Positions 7,507-16,225 of a DNA stretch of 36,916 nt are shown one piece after another. Every line of letters begins with the position of its first letter. Position 1 is the stretch's first letter. The stretch is from an archaeon (lineage in GTDB: Archaea > Thermoplasmatota > Thermoplasmata > Methanomassiliicoccales > Methanomethylophilaceae), in the NCBI GenBank assembly GCA_024399155.1, contig JAKSHX010000007.1, positions 1-36,916 on the forward strand, given 5' to 3'. Under the pieces are notes generated by a model. That model saw only the letters and a list, made by a program, of their open reading frames with translations, did not search any database and had not been told where the DNA came from. The position numbers and the translations under genes were made by a program.

Positions 7507-10500
7507 ATGGGGTGTGAAGTGTATTTAAGCAGAGTTGATATGGAGAATTTCAAATCTTTTGAAGGGAAGATTTCAATTCCCATAATGGAAGGATATATAG
7601 CAATTACCGGGCCGAATGGGTCTGGAAAATCTAACATAACCGATGCGATACTATTTGTTTTAGGGCCTAAAAGTTCTAAAATTATAAGGGCAGGTAAACT
7701 CACAGATCTTATTTACAATGGTAATAAATCAGACAGAAAGGCAGATTATACAAAAGTAACATTACATTTTGATAATACTGACAGACTTCTTCCATGGGAC
7801 GCCAATGAGGTACGTTTTACACGTATTGTTAAAGTTTCATCTAATGGTGAAGGGTATAGTTCGTTGTTCTATGTAAACGATCATAGATCATCGATGACAG
7901 AGTTTGACTCACTTCTTATGAGGGCAAGGATGTCTGCTGACAGTTACAACATGATTCAACAGGGTGATGTAATAAACATCACCAAGATGGGGAATATTGA
8001 TAGAAGGCGAGTTATCGATAGTATTTCAGGAATATCAAGTTACGATGCCGATATTTTGAAAGCACAAAACGAGAAAATTGAAGCAGAACAAAATATGATG
8101 ACCATCCAAGTGATTATCAATGAACTTGAGAAGCAACTGGAACAACTTAAAGAGGATATGGAGGTTGCAAAAAAATACATCGAACTCAAGAATAATTTAG
8201 ATACAGCGAACGCTCAATATGTATGTAGACGACTGATAGATGAAGAAGAGAAGCTAAAGTATACCGAAGAAAATATTTCTAAACTTGATAAAGAAATTCA
8301 AATGCTTTTAAAACAAAAGAATGAACTTAACCAACAACTGGTAAAAAACAATGAAGAGATCAAAATAAAAGAGAAAGAAATCGAGGCTAAAATCGGTCCA
8401 GAATACGCTGAAATCAAATCAAATATTGAAAATGCAAAAGTTACCAAAGCGCTTTCTGAAAATTTTATTTCAAGAGAGAAAAACCAGTTAAACGAGAAAA
8501 AGAACGAACTTGAAACTCAAAAAGGGCTTCTCAAAGCTGTTGACACAGAACTTAGCAAGTGTATAAAATCCGTTTCAGATATTCAAACTGAACTGGATAT
8601 AAAACAGCATATGCTGAAAAATGCCAAAAAAGAAAATGACCGCATTAGTGAAGAGTTAAGAGGTGTTGGATGTGAATACAAAGCTCTTCAGGATAAACTT
8701 GTAAAGTTGGAATATGACTTTGAGAAGAATAATGATGAGGAGCATAAGATACGCTCTCAAATTGTCGTTGCAGAAACAGTAAATGATGAATTATCACGAG
8801 CGATAGCTTCATTAGAGGAACAAATTGCAGACTCTGACTTTGAAATAAAAGACGTAGAGTGGAGTATTTCTAAAATCAAAGAAAAAGTAGAATCAGCTAT
8901 TGATATAGACCAGCTTGGAAAAAATATTTTAGAAATGAAAAAACAGGAATCTGATCTAGAGAAGCAAGAGCGAGATATGTCCAATTTTATCAGAAAAATT
9001 AGTCAAGATTATAACGTACTGATTGCTGAAAAAAAAGTTACCGAAAAAATGCGCGTCAACGATGCTGTGCTTGCAATTTTAGAGATGAGAGACAAAGGTA
9101 TTTTCAAAGGAATTCATGGCACCATAGCAGAGCTCGGTTCTGTTAATTCTGAGTATACAATGGCACTTTCAATAGCCGCAGGAGGCAAAATGCAAGCTGT
9201 AGTTGTTGATGATGATGAGGTTGCAACACAAGTAATTGCGGAGCTCAAAAAAAAGGGATATGGTAGGGCCACATTCCTCCCTTTAAATAAAATGGTCGAG
9301 GGTAGACCTAGAGCTAAGGCAATCATGGCAGTAAAAGAATCCTTAGGCTATGCTATCGACTTGATTAGATTCAAACCTGAGTATAGATCTGCGTTTTGGT
9401 ATGTTTTTGCAGATACCATTGTCGTTGATACTATTGCTAATGCAAGGCGCCTCATGGGTGGAATAAGAATTGTAACCAAAACTGGAGAACTGTTTGAATC
9501 ATCTGGCGCTATAACTGGAGGCGTTGCCAAAGCACAGACTATAAAATTCGGTACGAGCTCGCAGTCAAAGCTTGATGAAATAAGCACAGAATTGAGGACA
9601 GCTAATCAGTCATTTGATATAATCAAGTCTAAACTGGACAATATTCGCGTTAAGATACGCACCACAGACGATCAAATAAGAGAGGCTAAAGCGAATAATA
9701 TCGAGTTGCAGGGTGAGATCACCAAGCTTGAAATTAAACTTGCGGAGTTTAGAGATAAAAGAAAACATCTTAAAATCGATTTAGACCAAAAGAAAATCGC
9801 TTACTCGTCGTCAAATAAAACGAAAAGCGATCTAAATGTTTCCATCATGGAACTATCAAAAAAGATAGAAATACTTCAGCAGGAAAGGCAAAAAGCTAGA
9901 ACACGTATTTCTGAAATCGCACCTAGCGAATTACAACAAAGAATGCAAACTGCGATGGACAACGTATACAAAATAACATGTGAGCAGAACGAGCTGATTA
10001 ATAAACAAGCATCGCTCAACAGTGATAAATCGGAATATGAGAATAATAAGAGATATATTGAGAAAGAAATAAAAACATTAGAGAAGGGAATTGAAGAAAA
10101 TATTGCCAATATAGAAAAAGAAAATGAGAAACTTGTAAGGGCAAAAATCAATCTCGAAGCGCTAAGATCCATCGAGAAAAATATGGAAGCAAACATTAAG
10201 GATCTTACTAACTACAAAGACAAACTTATTGAAGATAAATATAAACTAGAAAATTCCAGGGATAGTATTACATCCGGGATAGAAACAAAAAATGGCATCA
10301 AAGCTACAGTTAAAGCAAATCTGATAATCATACAAAAATCCATTGACGATCTAAAAATACAAATTTCTGAAAGCATTGTAAAGTTTGATGGGCCAATTCC
10401 GTCAGAAGAAACTCTCAGACGCACTATAAAAGCATGTGAAAATAGTATCGCCACTTTTGGAAACGTAAATTTGCGCGCTATAGACGATTATGACGTGAAA

Positions 10501-11088
10501 AAACAAAGGTATGACAAACTAACGTCTGATTTAGAAAAATTAAACACTCAGATCACGGGCCTCAATGACCTCATGAACAACCTTGGAAAGAAAAAGAAAG
10601 GACTATTCGTAGAGACATACAATGGGGTAAATAAAAATTTCAAAGCAATATTTTCGGAATTATCTGGAGGTGGGGAAGCTTACATGGTTCTCGAGAACGA
10701 GAATGACCCATTTGAGGGGGGCCTCCTTATAAACGTGAAACCTAAAAATGGGAAGATGTTAAGACTCGACTCACTTTCTGGAGGAGAAAAATCTCTTACA
10801 GCACTGGCATTCATATTTGCCATTCAAGAATATCAACCTTCACCATTCTATGTGTTAGATGAAGTCGATATGTTTCTCGATTCAGTAAATTCAGAGATGG
10901 TTGCACGACGTATTAAAGAATGTTCGAAGAAAACACAATTTATCCAGGTGTCGCTGAGAAAAGTTACACTTTCTTTTGCAGACCATTTAATTGGTGTTAC
11001 AAGACCTCCAAATGGAGTTAGTAAGGTAATAATGCAGCCCGATTTCGCAGACGTTTCCAAATATGATGTCCAACGCAAGATTGGGTAA
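7507..11088 (+). CDS. smc: Chromosome segregation ATPase SMC
   Basis: A full-length 1193-residue SMC protein, the ATPase core of the archaeal condensin that organises and segregates the chromosome. Walker A is 'GPNGSGKS' (residues 35-42). Two long coiled coils (about 165-500 and 690-1030), rich in E, K and Q, flank a hinge at about 530-680 with 'FKGIHGTIAELG' and 'GEL..SSGAITGG'. The C-terminal head has the signature 'LSGGEKSLTALAF' (from residue 1090) and Walker B 'FYVLDEVDMFLD' (about residue 1116). The start 'MGCEVYLSRVDMENFKSFEG' agrees with other SMCs, which begin a few residues before 'ENFKSF'. It is the first gene of an smc-scpA-scpB operon; scpA follows after 12 bases. Nothing is truncated. 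Confidence 0.97.
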   Translation: MGCEVYLSRVDMENFKSFEGKISIPIMEGYIAITGPNGSGKSNITDAILFVLGPKSSKIIRAGKLTDLIYNGNKSDRKADYTKVTLHFDNTDRLLPWDANEVRFTRIVKVSSNGEGYSSLFYVNDHRSSMTEFDSLLMRARMSADSYNMIQQGDVINITKMGNIDRRRVIDSISGISSYDADILKAQNEKIEAEQNMMTIQVIINELEKQLEQLKEDMEVAKKYIELKNNLDTANAQYVCRRLIDEEEKLKYTEENISKLDKEIQMLLKQKNELNQQLVKNNEEIKIKEKEIEAKIGPEYAEIKSNIENAKVTKALSENFISREKNQLNEKKNELETQKGLLKAVDTELSKCIKSVSDIQTELDIKQHMLKNAKKENDRISEELRGVGCEYKALQDKLVKLEYDFEKNNDEEHKIRSQIVVAETVNDELSRAIASLEEQIADSDFEIKDVEWSISKIKEKVESAIDIDQLGKNILEMKKQESDLEKQERDMSNFIRKISQDYNVLIAEKKVTEKMRVNDAVLAILEMRDKGIFKGIHGTIAELGSVNSEYTMALSIAAGGKMQAVVVDDDEVATQVIAELKKKGYGRATFLPLNKMVEGRPRAKAIMAVKESLGYAIDLIRFKPEYRSAFWYVFADTIVVDTIANARRLMGGIRIVTKTGELFESSGAITGGVAKAQTIKFGTSSQSKLDEISTELRTANQSFDIIKSKLDNIRVKIRTTDDQIREAKANNIELQGEITKLEIKLAEFRDKRKHLKIDLDQKKIAYSSSNKTKSDLNVSIMELSKKIEILQQERQKARTRISEIAPSELQQRMQTAMDNVYKITCEQNELINKQASLNSDKSEYENNKRYIEKEIKTLEKGIEENIANIEKENEKLVRAKINLEALRSIEKNMEANIKDLTNYKDKLIEDKYKLENSRDSITSGIETKNGIKATVKANLIIIQKSIDDLKIQISESIVKFDGPIPSEETLRRTIKACENSIATFGNVNLRAIDDYDVKKQRYDKLTSDLEKLNTQITGLNDLMNNLGKKKKGLFVETYNGVNKNFKAIFSELSGGGEAYMVLENENDPFEGGLLINVKPKNGKMLRLDSLSGGEKSLTALAFIFAIQEYQPSPFYVLDEVDMFLDSVNSEMVARRIKECSKKTQFIQVSLRKVTLSFADHLIGVTRPPNGVSKVIMQPDFADVSKYDVQRKIG

Positions 11089-11100
11089 GTAAAAAGTAGG

Positions 11101-11988
11101 ATGGGAAATACGAACATGGAAACTACAAATGAAATATTAAAACAGCACCTATTGTTTCATAAGGCATTAATTGACGACAATATTGAGATCGAGAGAATTA
11201 ACAAATATCTCAGAATACTGAGCGAAGAGCCAGATTGCGAGAGAATGCAGGATCCAGTAGATGAATCTATAAGAACAATTTTTCGTTTGGTGTTGAAGGA
11301 AAATTTTGATCCTTGGTTTATAGATTTAAGGGAATTTGTTAAAATTTATTCTGAAAAAATTATATCGACTACGAGTACAAATATTATAGTTGCCGGAAAA
11401 TTAATTCTTATGGCATGGAAGATCCTAAAGATGCAAACTGAAGCAACACGACAAAAGTTTGACACAAACAAATCAGATGAATCAATTTGCCTGTTTGAAG
11501 AGCCAGAACTTGAATGTGATTCAACGTTGTACGTCCCAAATATTTCTCTTAAGGAGACATACGCACGTACTCCTCAAAGACCTGTCACTATGATGGAACT
11601 TTTGGATGCATTTGATGAAGCTAGATTGGACATCATTGCAGCAGATGAAAGAGAAAAAGTCAGGCAACAATTGATGAAGACCAAGAAATCAAATATATTT
11701 GATAACAAAGCTCATACAGAAATCAGCGAGAACGATGTGGAAACGGTGTGGCAAAAGATCCAGGGAGTCGGTAACAGTACATTCTCGCTTTCAAACCTGT
11801 TACTACCAAACATTGACGATAATATCACAGTTTTTCTGTCTGTTTTGCAACTAGTTAGGGACGGTAAGCTCCTAATATGGCAAAATAAACTTCCTTATGA
11901 CGATATTATGATAAAAGTTAATATTGACGCGCTTGATGAAATTAAGGAAGTAAAAGTTCCGACGAAAATACTTGAGGCGGCGGTTTGA
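11101..11988 (+). CDS. scpA: Segregation and condensation protein A (kleisin)
   Basis: A 295-residue kleisin that bridges the two SMC heads and binds ScpB. The N-terminal domain has the ScpA pattern 'DPWFIDLREFVKIYSEKI' followed by 'IVAGKLILMAWKILKMQTEA' (about residues 65-115), which contacts the SMC neck. A variable acidic linker follows, then 'PVTMMELLDAFDEA', and a C-terminal winged-helix region ending 'DEIKEVKVPTKILEAAV'. It is longer than many bacterial ScpA proteins because of the linker, which is usual in archaea. ATG 11116 is a possible alternative start (MET...). The spacing to smc (12 bases) and the nearly abutting scpB start show one operon encoding the whole condensin complex. 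Confidence 0.9.
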   Translation: MGNTNMETTNEILKQHLLFHKALIDDNIEIERINKYLRILSEEPDCERMQDPVDESIRTIFRLVLKENFDPWFIDLREFVKIYSEKIISTTSTNIIVAGKLILMAWKILKMQTEATRQKFDTNKSDESICLFEEPELECDSTLYVPNISLKETYARTPQRPVTMMELLDAFDEARLDIIAADEREKVRQQLMKTKKSNIFDNKAHTEISENDVETVWQKIQGVGNSTFSLSNLLLPNIDDNITVFLSVLQLVRDGKLLIWQNKLPYDDIMIKVNIDALDEIKEVKVPTKILEAAV

Positions 11989-11989
11989 T

Positions 11990-12505
11990 TTGAATATAAA
12001 AAGTGCAGTTGAGGCCGCTCTCTTTTCTTCCTCAAAATCAGTTTGTCTCGTTGACATTGCGACGAAAATTAACGCTCCTACAAAAGAAGTGAGACACGCT
12101 ATAAAAGACCTCATTGCAGACTATGAAGAAAGGGATTCAGCTATTACAATAGTTAAAATTGGGTCTGGGTATCGGATGAAACTTCGCGATGAATATACTG
12201 ATTTTGCCGGAAAATTCGCGAAATTAGAGATGACTAAAAGTATGATGAAGACTGCCGCCACTATAGCATATAATCAACCAGTAATGCAAGCAAATCTTTA
12301 CAAAAATCTTGGTTCTAGAGTATATGATGATGTTCGTGCATTGATTGATCTTAAATTAATTTCTGGAAAATCATCAGGTCAGACTCTTGAACTTACAACT
12401 ACCAAAAAGTTTTCTGAGTACTTCGGAATAAACAGTACAAAAAAAGAAGCCATTCGCAAATGGATTGAAGAAAACGAGAGAAAAAATTACGCCGACCAGG
12501 GATGA
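11990..12505 (+). CDS. scpB: Segregation and condensation protein B
   Basis: About 171 residues forming two winged-helix domains, matching ScpB, which dimerises and binds the middle of ScpA in the condensin complex. The family pattern is visible in 'SAVEAALFSSSKSV', 'EVRHAIKDLIADYEERDSAI', 'GSGYRMKLRDEY', 'AATIAYNQPVMQANL' and 'VRALIDLKLI'. The frame is open from TTG 11972, inside scpA. I prefer the TTG at 11990 because a GAGGCGGCGG run sits about eight bases before it and it follows the scpA stop by one base; either start is non-ATG. The C-terminus ends in a charged helix (KKEAIRKWIEENERKNY). A hairpin 60 bases after the stop closes the operon. Confidence 0.88.
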   Translation: MNIKSAVEAALFSSSKSVCLVDIATKINAPTKEVRHAIKDLIADYEERDSAITIVKIGSGYRMKLRDEYTDFAGKFAKLEMTKSMMKTAATIAYNQPVMQANLYKNLGSRVYDDVRALIDLKLISGKSSGQTLELTTTKKFSEYFGINSTKKEAIRKWIEENERKNYADQG

Positions 12506-12564
12506 AAAGTTAATATTACGGATAGATAAAACCTTTTAAAAATGACAATTGACAGGCACTCTCG

Positions 12565-12585
12565 ACACTCAAGCAAATTGAGTGT
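12565..12585. terminator. Hairpin between convergent scpB and speB
   Basis: ACACTCAA-gcaaa-TTGAGTGT is a perfect 8-bp inverted repeat with a 5-base loop, lying between the ends of two convergent genes. It is followed by only a short T run on the plus strand. A bidirectional transcription end or mRNA 3'-end stabiliser is the natural reading. Confidence 0.55.
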
Positions 12586-12629
12586 TTCTGAATCTACGGA
12601 TATAACCGCAACCATACCGCGTGGTAATG

Positions 12630-13493
12630 TTATCTCTTAAAATTCTTACCATACACCGCTATAACTTCTTTTATATATCTCGCCGCCAAAATAGGGGTAA
12701 CACCAGTGGGATCTGCGGGAGGACACACTTCCATTATATCAAATCCTACGAGACGGTCCCCCACCATGTTTATGAGTTTTTTAACATCTAAGGGGTGAAG
12801 TCCAAAAGGCTCTGGAGTGCCAGTACCAGGCGCAAATGCCGGATCTATGCCGTCTATGTCTACGGTAATATAAATTCTCTCATTTTTTACTGTGTCCATC
12901 GCCTGTTTAACGGCCCATTCCATCCCGTTATCATGGATTTGGTAAGCGTCAATGTAAGGTACCTGATCTTTTGCCCCTAACTCTTCTTGAGAGATGGAAC
13001 GAACACCCAATACGAACACATTGTCTATACCGAGATACTCTGATGCACGCCTAGTAACACATGCATGACTATTTTTAACCCCCATATACGTATCTCTGGA
13101 GTCTAAATGTGCATCAACAGAGATCATGGCAACGTCTTTGTTTTTAAAACATTGGATGATCGGTATATTTCCAGAATGATCACCACCTATGGCAATGGTG
13201 AATTTTTTATCTTCAATAGCTGGACTCATGACGAATTTTACTTCGTTAATCATATCTTCTGGAAGAATGAAATCATCACAATCACCATAATCAAACACAT
13301 TTAATCTCGATTGATTCAAACCGTGTTCAAAGTGTGTTTGCTCAAAATTATAAGAGCAATGTCTTATAGCGGCGGGGCCCTCCCTCGCACCGGCCCTGAA
13401 ACATGCGGTATGGTCATACGGTATTCCGTAGATGCAAACATCCGCGTCGTTATAGTCGGATTCGGCGTCTGCGAATGAAAGTCCAGGAACCAT
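12630..13493 (-). CDS. speB: Agmatinase / arginase-family ureohydrolase
   Basis: A 287-residue ureohydrolase with all three manganese-binding motifs: 'IGGDHSGNIP', 'SVDAHLDSRDTY' and 'VDIDGIDPAFAPGTGTPEP'. The 'GIPYDHTACFRAGAREGPAAI' block is typical of archaeal agmatinases, which convert agmatine to putrescine and urea. The frame is open further upstream to 13568, but that would overlap most of the end of the aIF5A gene. ATG 13493, eight bases after the aIF5A stop and behind AGGATCAGTT, gives an N-terminus 'MVPGLSFADAESDYNDADV' that fits the family. Co-transcription with aIF5A fits a polyamine role, since deoxyhypusine on aIF5A is made from spermidine or agmatine. Assignment as agmatinase rather than guanidinobutyrase or another relative is by context and overall likeness. 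Confidence 0.87.
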   Translation of the reverse strand: MVPGLSFADAESDYNDADVCIYGIPYDHTACFRAGAREGPAAIRHCSYNFEQTHFEHGLNQSRLNVFDYGDCDDFILPEDMINEVKFVMSPAIEDKKFTIAIGGDHSGNIPIIQCFKNKDVAMISVDAHLDSRDTYMGVKNSHACVTRRASEYLGIDNVFVLGVRSISQEELGAKDQVPYIDAYQIHDNGMEWAVKQAMDTVKNERIYITVDIDGIDPAFAPGTGTPEPFGLHPLDVKKLINMVGDRLVGFDIMEVCPPADPTGVTPILAARYIKEVIAVYGKNFKR

Positions 13494-13501
13494 AACTGAT
13501 C

Positions 13502-13885
13502 CTATAAAAGCTTCATTCTGTCCATCGCGACGATATAAAGAATTTCCGCGCCAGGCTCGAGAGAACATTCATGGTCAGAGTTAATCTCCATTGTAACTGT
13601 CTCATTGGTCTCGATATCAAGGAGCGTGATCTCGTTATCATGTGTGTAAAGGACCTGCCCTTTCCTCTTGTCGATAACCGGAACTTGACATTTTGTACTG
13701 ACGGGACCAACCAGAGATTTCTTTGCACCTGTAAAAATGCTAGTCGCTACAATATTTGCTTTTGCAGACCCATGTTTTCCAGGTTTCGATGTGTCAATCG
13801 AAATAATTTTACAAGGCTCGTCATCGATGTTGACATATCTCCCAACTTTTAACTCTCTGATCTCTTTGGTTTCCCATTCTGCCAT
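13502..13885 (-). CDS. eif5A: Translation initiation factor 5A (hypusine-containing)
   Basis: A 127-residue aIF5A that helps ribosomes through difficult peptide bonds and in termination. The hypusination loop 'DTSKPGKHGSAKANIV' is present, with the modified lysine at K37. The N-terminal SH3-like barrel and C-terminal OB-fold ('VPVIDKRKGQVL' to 'LEPGAEILYIVAMDR') are complete. GAGGAATTGGT gives a good ribosome binding site before ATG 13885. A TATA-like element lies around 13940-13950 on the minus strand. The next gene, agmatinase, starts eight bases after this stop, so a polyamine-producing enzyme and the protein that needs a polyamine-derived side chain are transcribed together. Confidence 0.96.
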   Translation of the reverse strand: MAEWETKEIRELKVGRYVNIDDEPCKIISIDTSKPGKHGSAKANIVATSIFTGAKKSLVGPVSTKCQVPVIDKRKGQVLYTHDNEITLLDIETNETVTMEINSDHECSLEPGAEILYIVAMDRMKLL

Positions 13886-14010
13886 ACCAATTCCTCTGTT
13901 CTAGCACGTACCCGTTCATTTCAATGAAACATGTCGCTTATGAATATTCAGTACGGAACATGCACTCGTGGCGGTGATGTGTTCTTTGATTATTTAATAG
14001 ATAGGATATC

Positions 14011-14613
14011 CTACATTTTCATCAGTTTTTCTACATCAAATTTAGAGAACTTTTTAACACGTCCAGCTAATATCTGAAGGTGCGCCTGGAACTCTAGTTC
14101 TTCCATGCGATTGTAGGCTTCTTCCATGTTTTTTCCTTGTGTAAGTGCGCCATGACGTTTCATAATCATTGCTTTACTGCTCGAATGAGACATCACTGCG
14201 TCGACTAATTCATCAGATCCAGGCACGAAATAATCTATCATTGGAATGTTTCCAAGAAGGAAGACTCCTTCGGGCGTACTGTTTATAATTCTCTTCCCTT
14301 TCACTGCCAATGTTGTACAATATATAGGATGACAGTGAATCACGGCATTGACTTCATTATTTTTATTGTAAAGAGCTAAATGAAATTTGTTCTCCATCGA
14401 TGGTATGCCGTCTCCAATAATTTTTCCGTCCATAGACATTTTCACGATATTTTCTGGAAAAAGAAATCCTTTATTTTTTCCAGATGGTGTTATAAGTATT
14501 TCGTTGTCATTAAGACGAAGACTTATGTTGCCTCCAGTTGACACGGTGAGATTACGATCATACAATCTAACACACGTGTCTACAAGCAGCTCTCTGGCGA
14601 AAGTTTCATTCAT
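14011..14613 (-). CDS. Class II aldolase family protein (methylthioribulose/deoxyribulose/fuculose phosphate type)
   Basis: A 200-residue zinc-dependent class II aldolase/adducin-fold enzyme. Visible are 'NISLRLNDNEILITPSGKNKGFL' at the phosphate-binding end (broken here as in FucA-like enzymes), the zinc histidines in 'VIHCHPIY', and a third histidine in 'MKRHGALTQG'. The start overlaps the mtnA stop (ATGA), so its substrate should be the MtnA product: methylthioribulose 1-phosphate or 5-deoxyribulose 1-phosphate. The family includes both a dehydratase (MtnB) and true aldolases. Without other methionine-salvage genes nearby (no mtnC/D), aldol cleavage to DHAP plus (methylthio)acetaldehyde or lactaldehyde seems more likely. 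The family is certain; the reaction is inferred. Confidence 0.85.
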   Translation of the reverse strand: MNETFARELLVDTCVRLYDRNLTVSTGGNISLRLNDNEILITPSGKNKGFLFPENIVKMSMDGKIIGDGIPSMENKFHLALYNKNNEVNAVIHCHPIYCTTLAVKGKRIINSTPEGVFLLGNIPMIDYFVPGSDELVDAVMSHSSSKAMIMKRHGALTQGKNMEEAYNRMEELEFQAHLQILAGRVKKFSKFDVEKLMKM

Positions 14614-15608
14614 TTAATTACCTTTCTTATTTCATTCGGCTTTAAAATTCCTTTATCGGTAATGAAGCCTGTGACATATCTGGCGGGAGTCACATCAAAG
14701 GACGGATTAAGTACTTTGCACCCTACTGGCGCGACCATCACACCATCCACGGTGGTAACTTCCTCTCCCTCACGGTTTTCGATCACAATGTTCTCTCCAA
14801 TTTTTGTATTAAAGTCGAATGTGGATGTTGGTGCAGCTACATAAAACGGTACACCGAATTCTTTAGATAATACAGCCTTTTCGAGCGTCCCAATTTTATT
14901 GGCAAAGTCTCCGTTTGCAGCAATTCTGTCAGCACCGACGATGACAATATCCACTCCTTTTTTTATGAAATATCCTGATGAATTATCTGTGATAATAGCA
15001 TGGTCTATCCCTTCCTGTAAAAGTTCCCATGCTGTAAGTTTCATGCCTTGGAGCCTGGGCCGCGTTTCTGAAACATATACAAAGAATCTTTTTCCGTCTT
15101 TCCAAGCCTGTCTCATTGGTGCAATAGCTGTACCAACATCAACAGTTGCAAGAGCACCTGCGTTGCAGTGTGTCATTATTTTATAGTGATCTTTAATCAG
15201 TTCAGCACCATATTTTCCGATGGCAATGCATTTGTTAATTATGGATTGTGCGTAACTTTCTGCAGCTTTAATTGGATTCTTTCCCTCAGAAAGACAGACC
15301 ATCATATAATCAACAGCATAGAACAGATCGTTCGCTGTCGGCCTCATTTCTTTTATTTCCTTGGATGCTTTGATAAGGTCACACTTCTTCAACGCAGCCA
15401 AACACATTGCATATGCAGCAGCGGCGCCGATACTGGGGGCACCTCGAATCGTCATATTTTTAATCGCTTTTGCAACGTCTATATAATCATCAAACGAAAC
15501 AATGACAACTTTTTTAGGTAAATGTCTTTGATCAATCATCATAACTTTATCGTTTTCAAACCAAACTGCACGCGTATCACGTACTTTTCCGTCAATAAAT
15601 ATTTTCAT
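14610..15608 (-). CDS. mtnA: Methylthioribose-1-phosphate isomerase (aIF2B-related)
   Basis: A 332-residue MtnA of the eIF2B-alpha/MtnA superfamily, converting methylthioribose 1-phosphate (and often 5-deoxyribose 1-phosphate) to the ribulose form. The diagnostic blocks are 'TIRGAPSIGAAAAYA', 'THCNAGALATVDVGTA' with the catalytic cysteine, 'SETRPRLQGMKLTAWEL' and 'GADRIAANGDFANKIGT' with the catalytic aspartate. These separate it from ribose-1,5-bisphosphate isomerase and eIF2B subunits. AGGAATTAAA precedes ATG 15608. It is the first gene of a two-gene unit with the aldolase, a pairing that points to disposal or recycling of the by-products of S-adenosylmethionine use (methylthioadenosine and 5'-deoxyadenosine). 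Confidence 0.92.
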   Translation of the reverse strand: MKIFIDGKVRDTRAVWFENDKVMMIDQRHLPKKVVIVSFDDYIDVAKAIKNMTIRGAPSIGAAAAYAMCLAALKKCDLIKASKEIKEMRPTANDLFYAVDYMMVCLSEGKNPIKAAESYAQSIINKCIAIGKYGAELIKDHYKIMTHCNAGALATVDVGTAIAPMRQAWKDGKRFFVYVSETRPRLQGMKLTAWELLQEGIDHAIITDNSSGYFIKKGVDIVIVGADRIAANGDFANKIGTLEKAVLSKEFGVPFYVAAPTSTFDFNTKIGENIVIENREGEEVTTVDGVMVAPVGCKVLNPSFDVTPARYVTGFITDKGILKPNEIRKVIK

Positions 15609-16225
15609 TTTAATTCCTATTACGGCGTTATTTTCATTCTAGATATAACCATTAACGAATCTTTCACTCCTATTAAAAATTGGTCATAACAATACCTCAT
15701 AGGATGCTCCGGACTTCAATTTATAAAATTGGCAATTCAGTGTAACTATTTGTACTATTTATTACGTTATTATATCAAAAATAAATAGAGTAATTGGAAA
15801 TCAATATTTACCTTACCGTGACTTTGAAATAGCGCCTGTAGGTTTTGGCTGTCCTATTAATTCTATTTTATAAATCTGCATTGAATTGATGTTTGTAGTT
15901 AAAATTTAAGATTTTATAAGCAATAGTGCCCTGTCAATTTCCAAAATATTACAAAAAATTTAATTAAGCCAGGTGCGCGAACAATAACAAAATTTTTTCA
16001 TAGTAATACGGTACGTTTTATAAAGTCTGTCAGAATATCCGACACTAAGGTCAATAATCGGCTTCAAGGGTTTACAAAAAATAATTTTGAATATACACCT
16101 TATTTACAACATAATTAATCAAAACAACTATAATTTGCATACAAACCGGATTAATTCATACGCTCGAAAATTATAGTTGAAGATATTGGCTGAATATAAT
16201 CGTTATAAGTTTACTGAAGCGTAAA
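15609..16225. other. 617-bp intergenic region without a recognised gene
   Basis: AT-rich DNA between mtnA (whose promoter must lie at its left side) and the end of arfC. I found no ORF with family resemblance, no tRNA and no rRNA. Its only clear structure is a 12-bp perfect inverted repeat at 16125-16179, listed separately. A small RNA cannot be excluded. Confidence 0.5.
16125..16179. repeat. 12-bp perfect inverted repeat, 31-base spacer
   Basis: CAACTATAATTT at 16125-16136 is repeated in reverse complement (AAATTATAGTTG) at 16168-16179. It lies about 50 bases beyond the arfC stop on the minus strand. No T run follows on that strand, so it is not a classical terminator. The transcript could form a stem with a 31-base loop; a short inverted-repeat element or a regulatory RNA are other readings. 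Confidence 0.6.
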
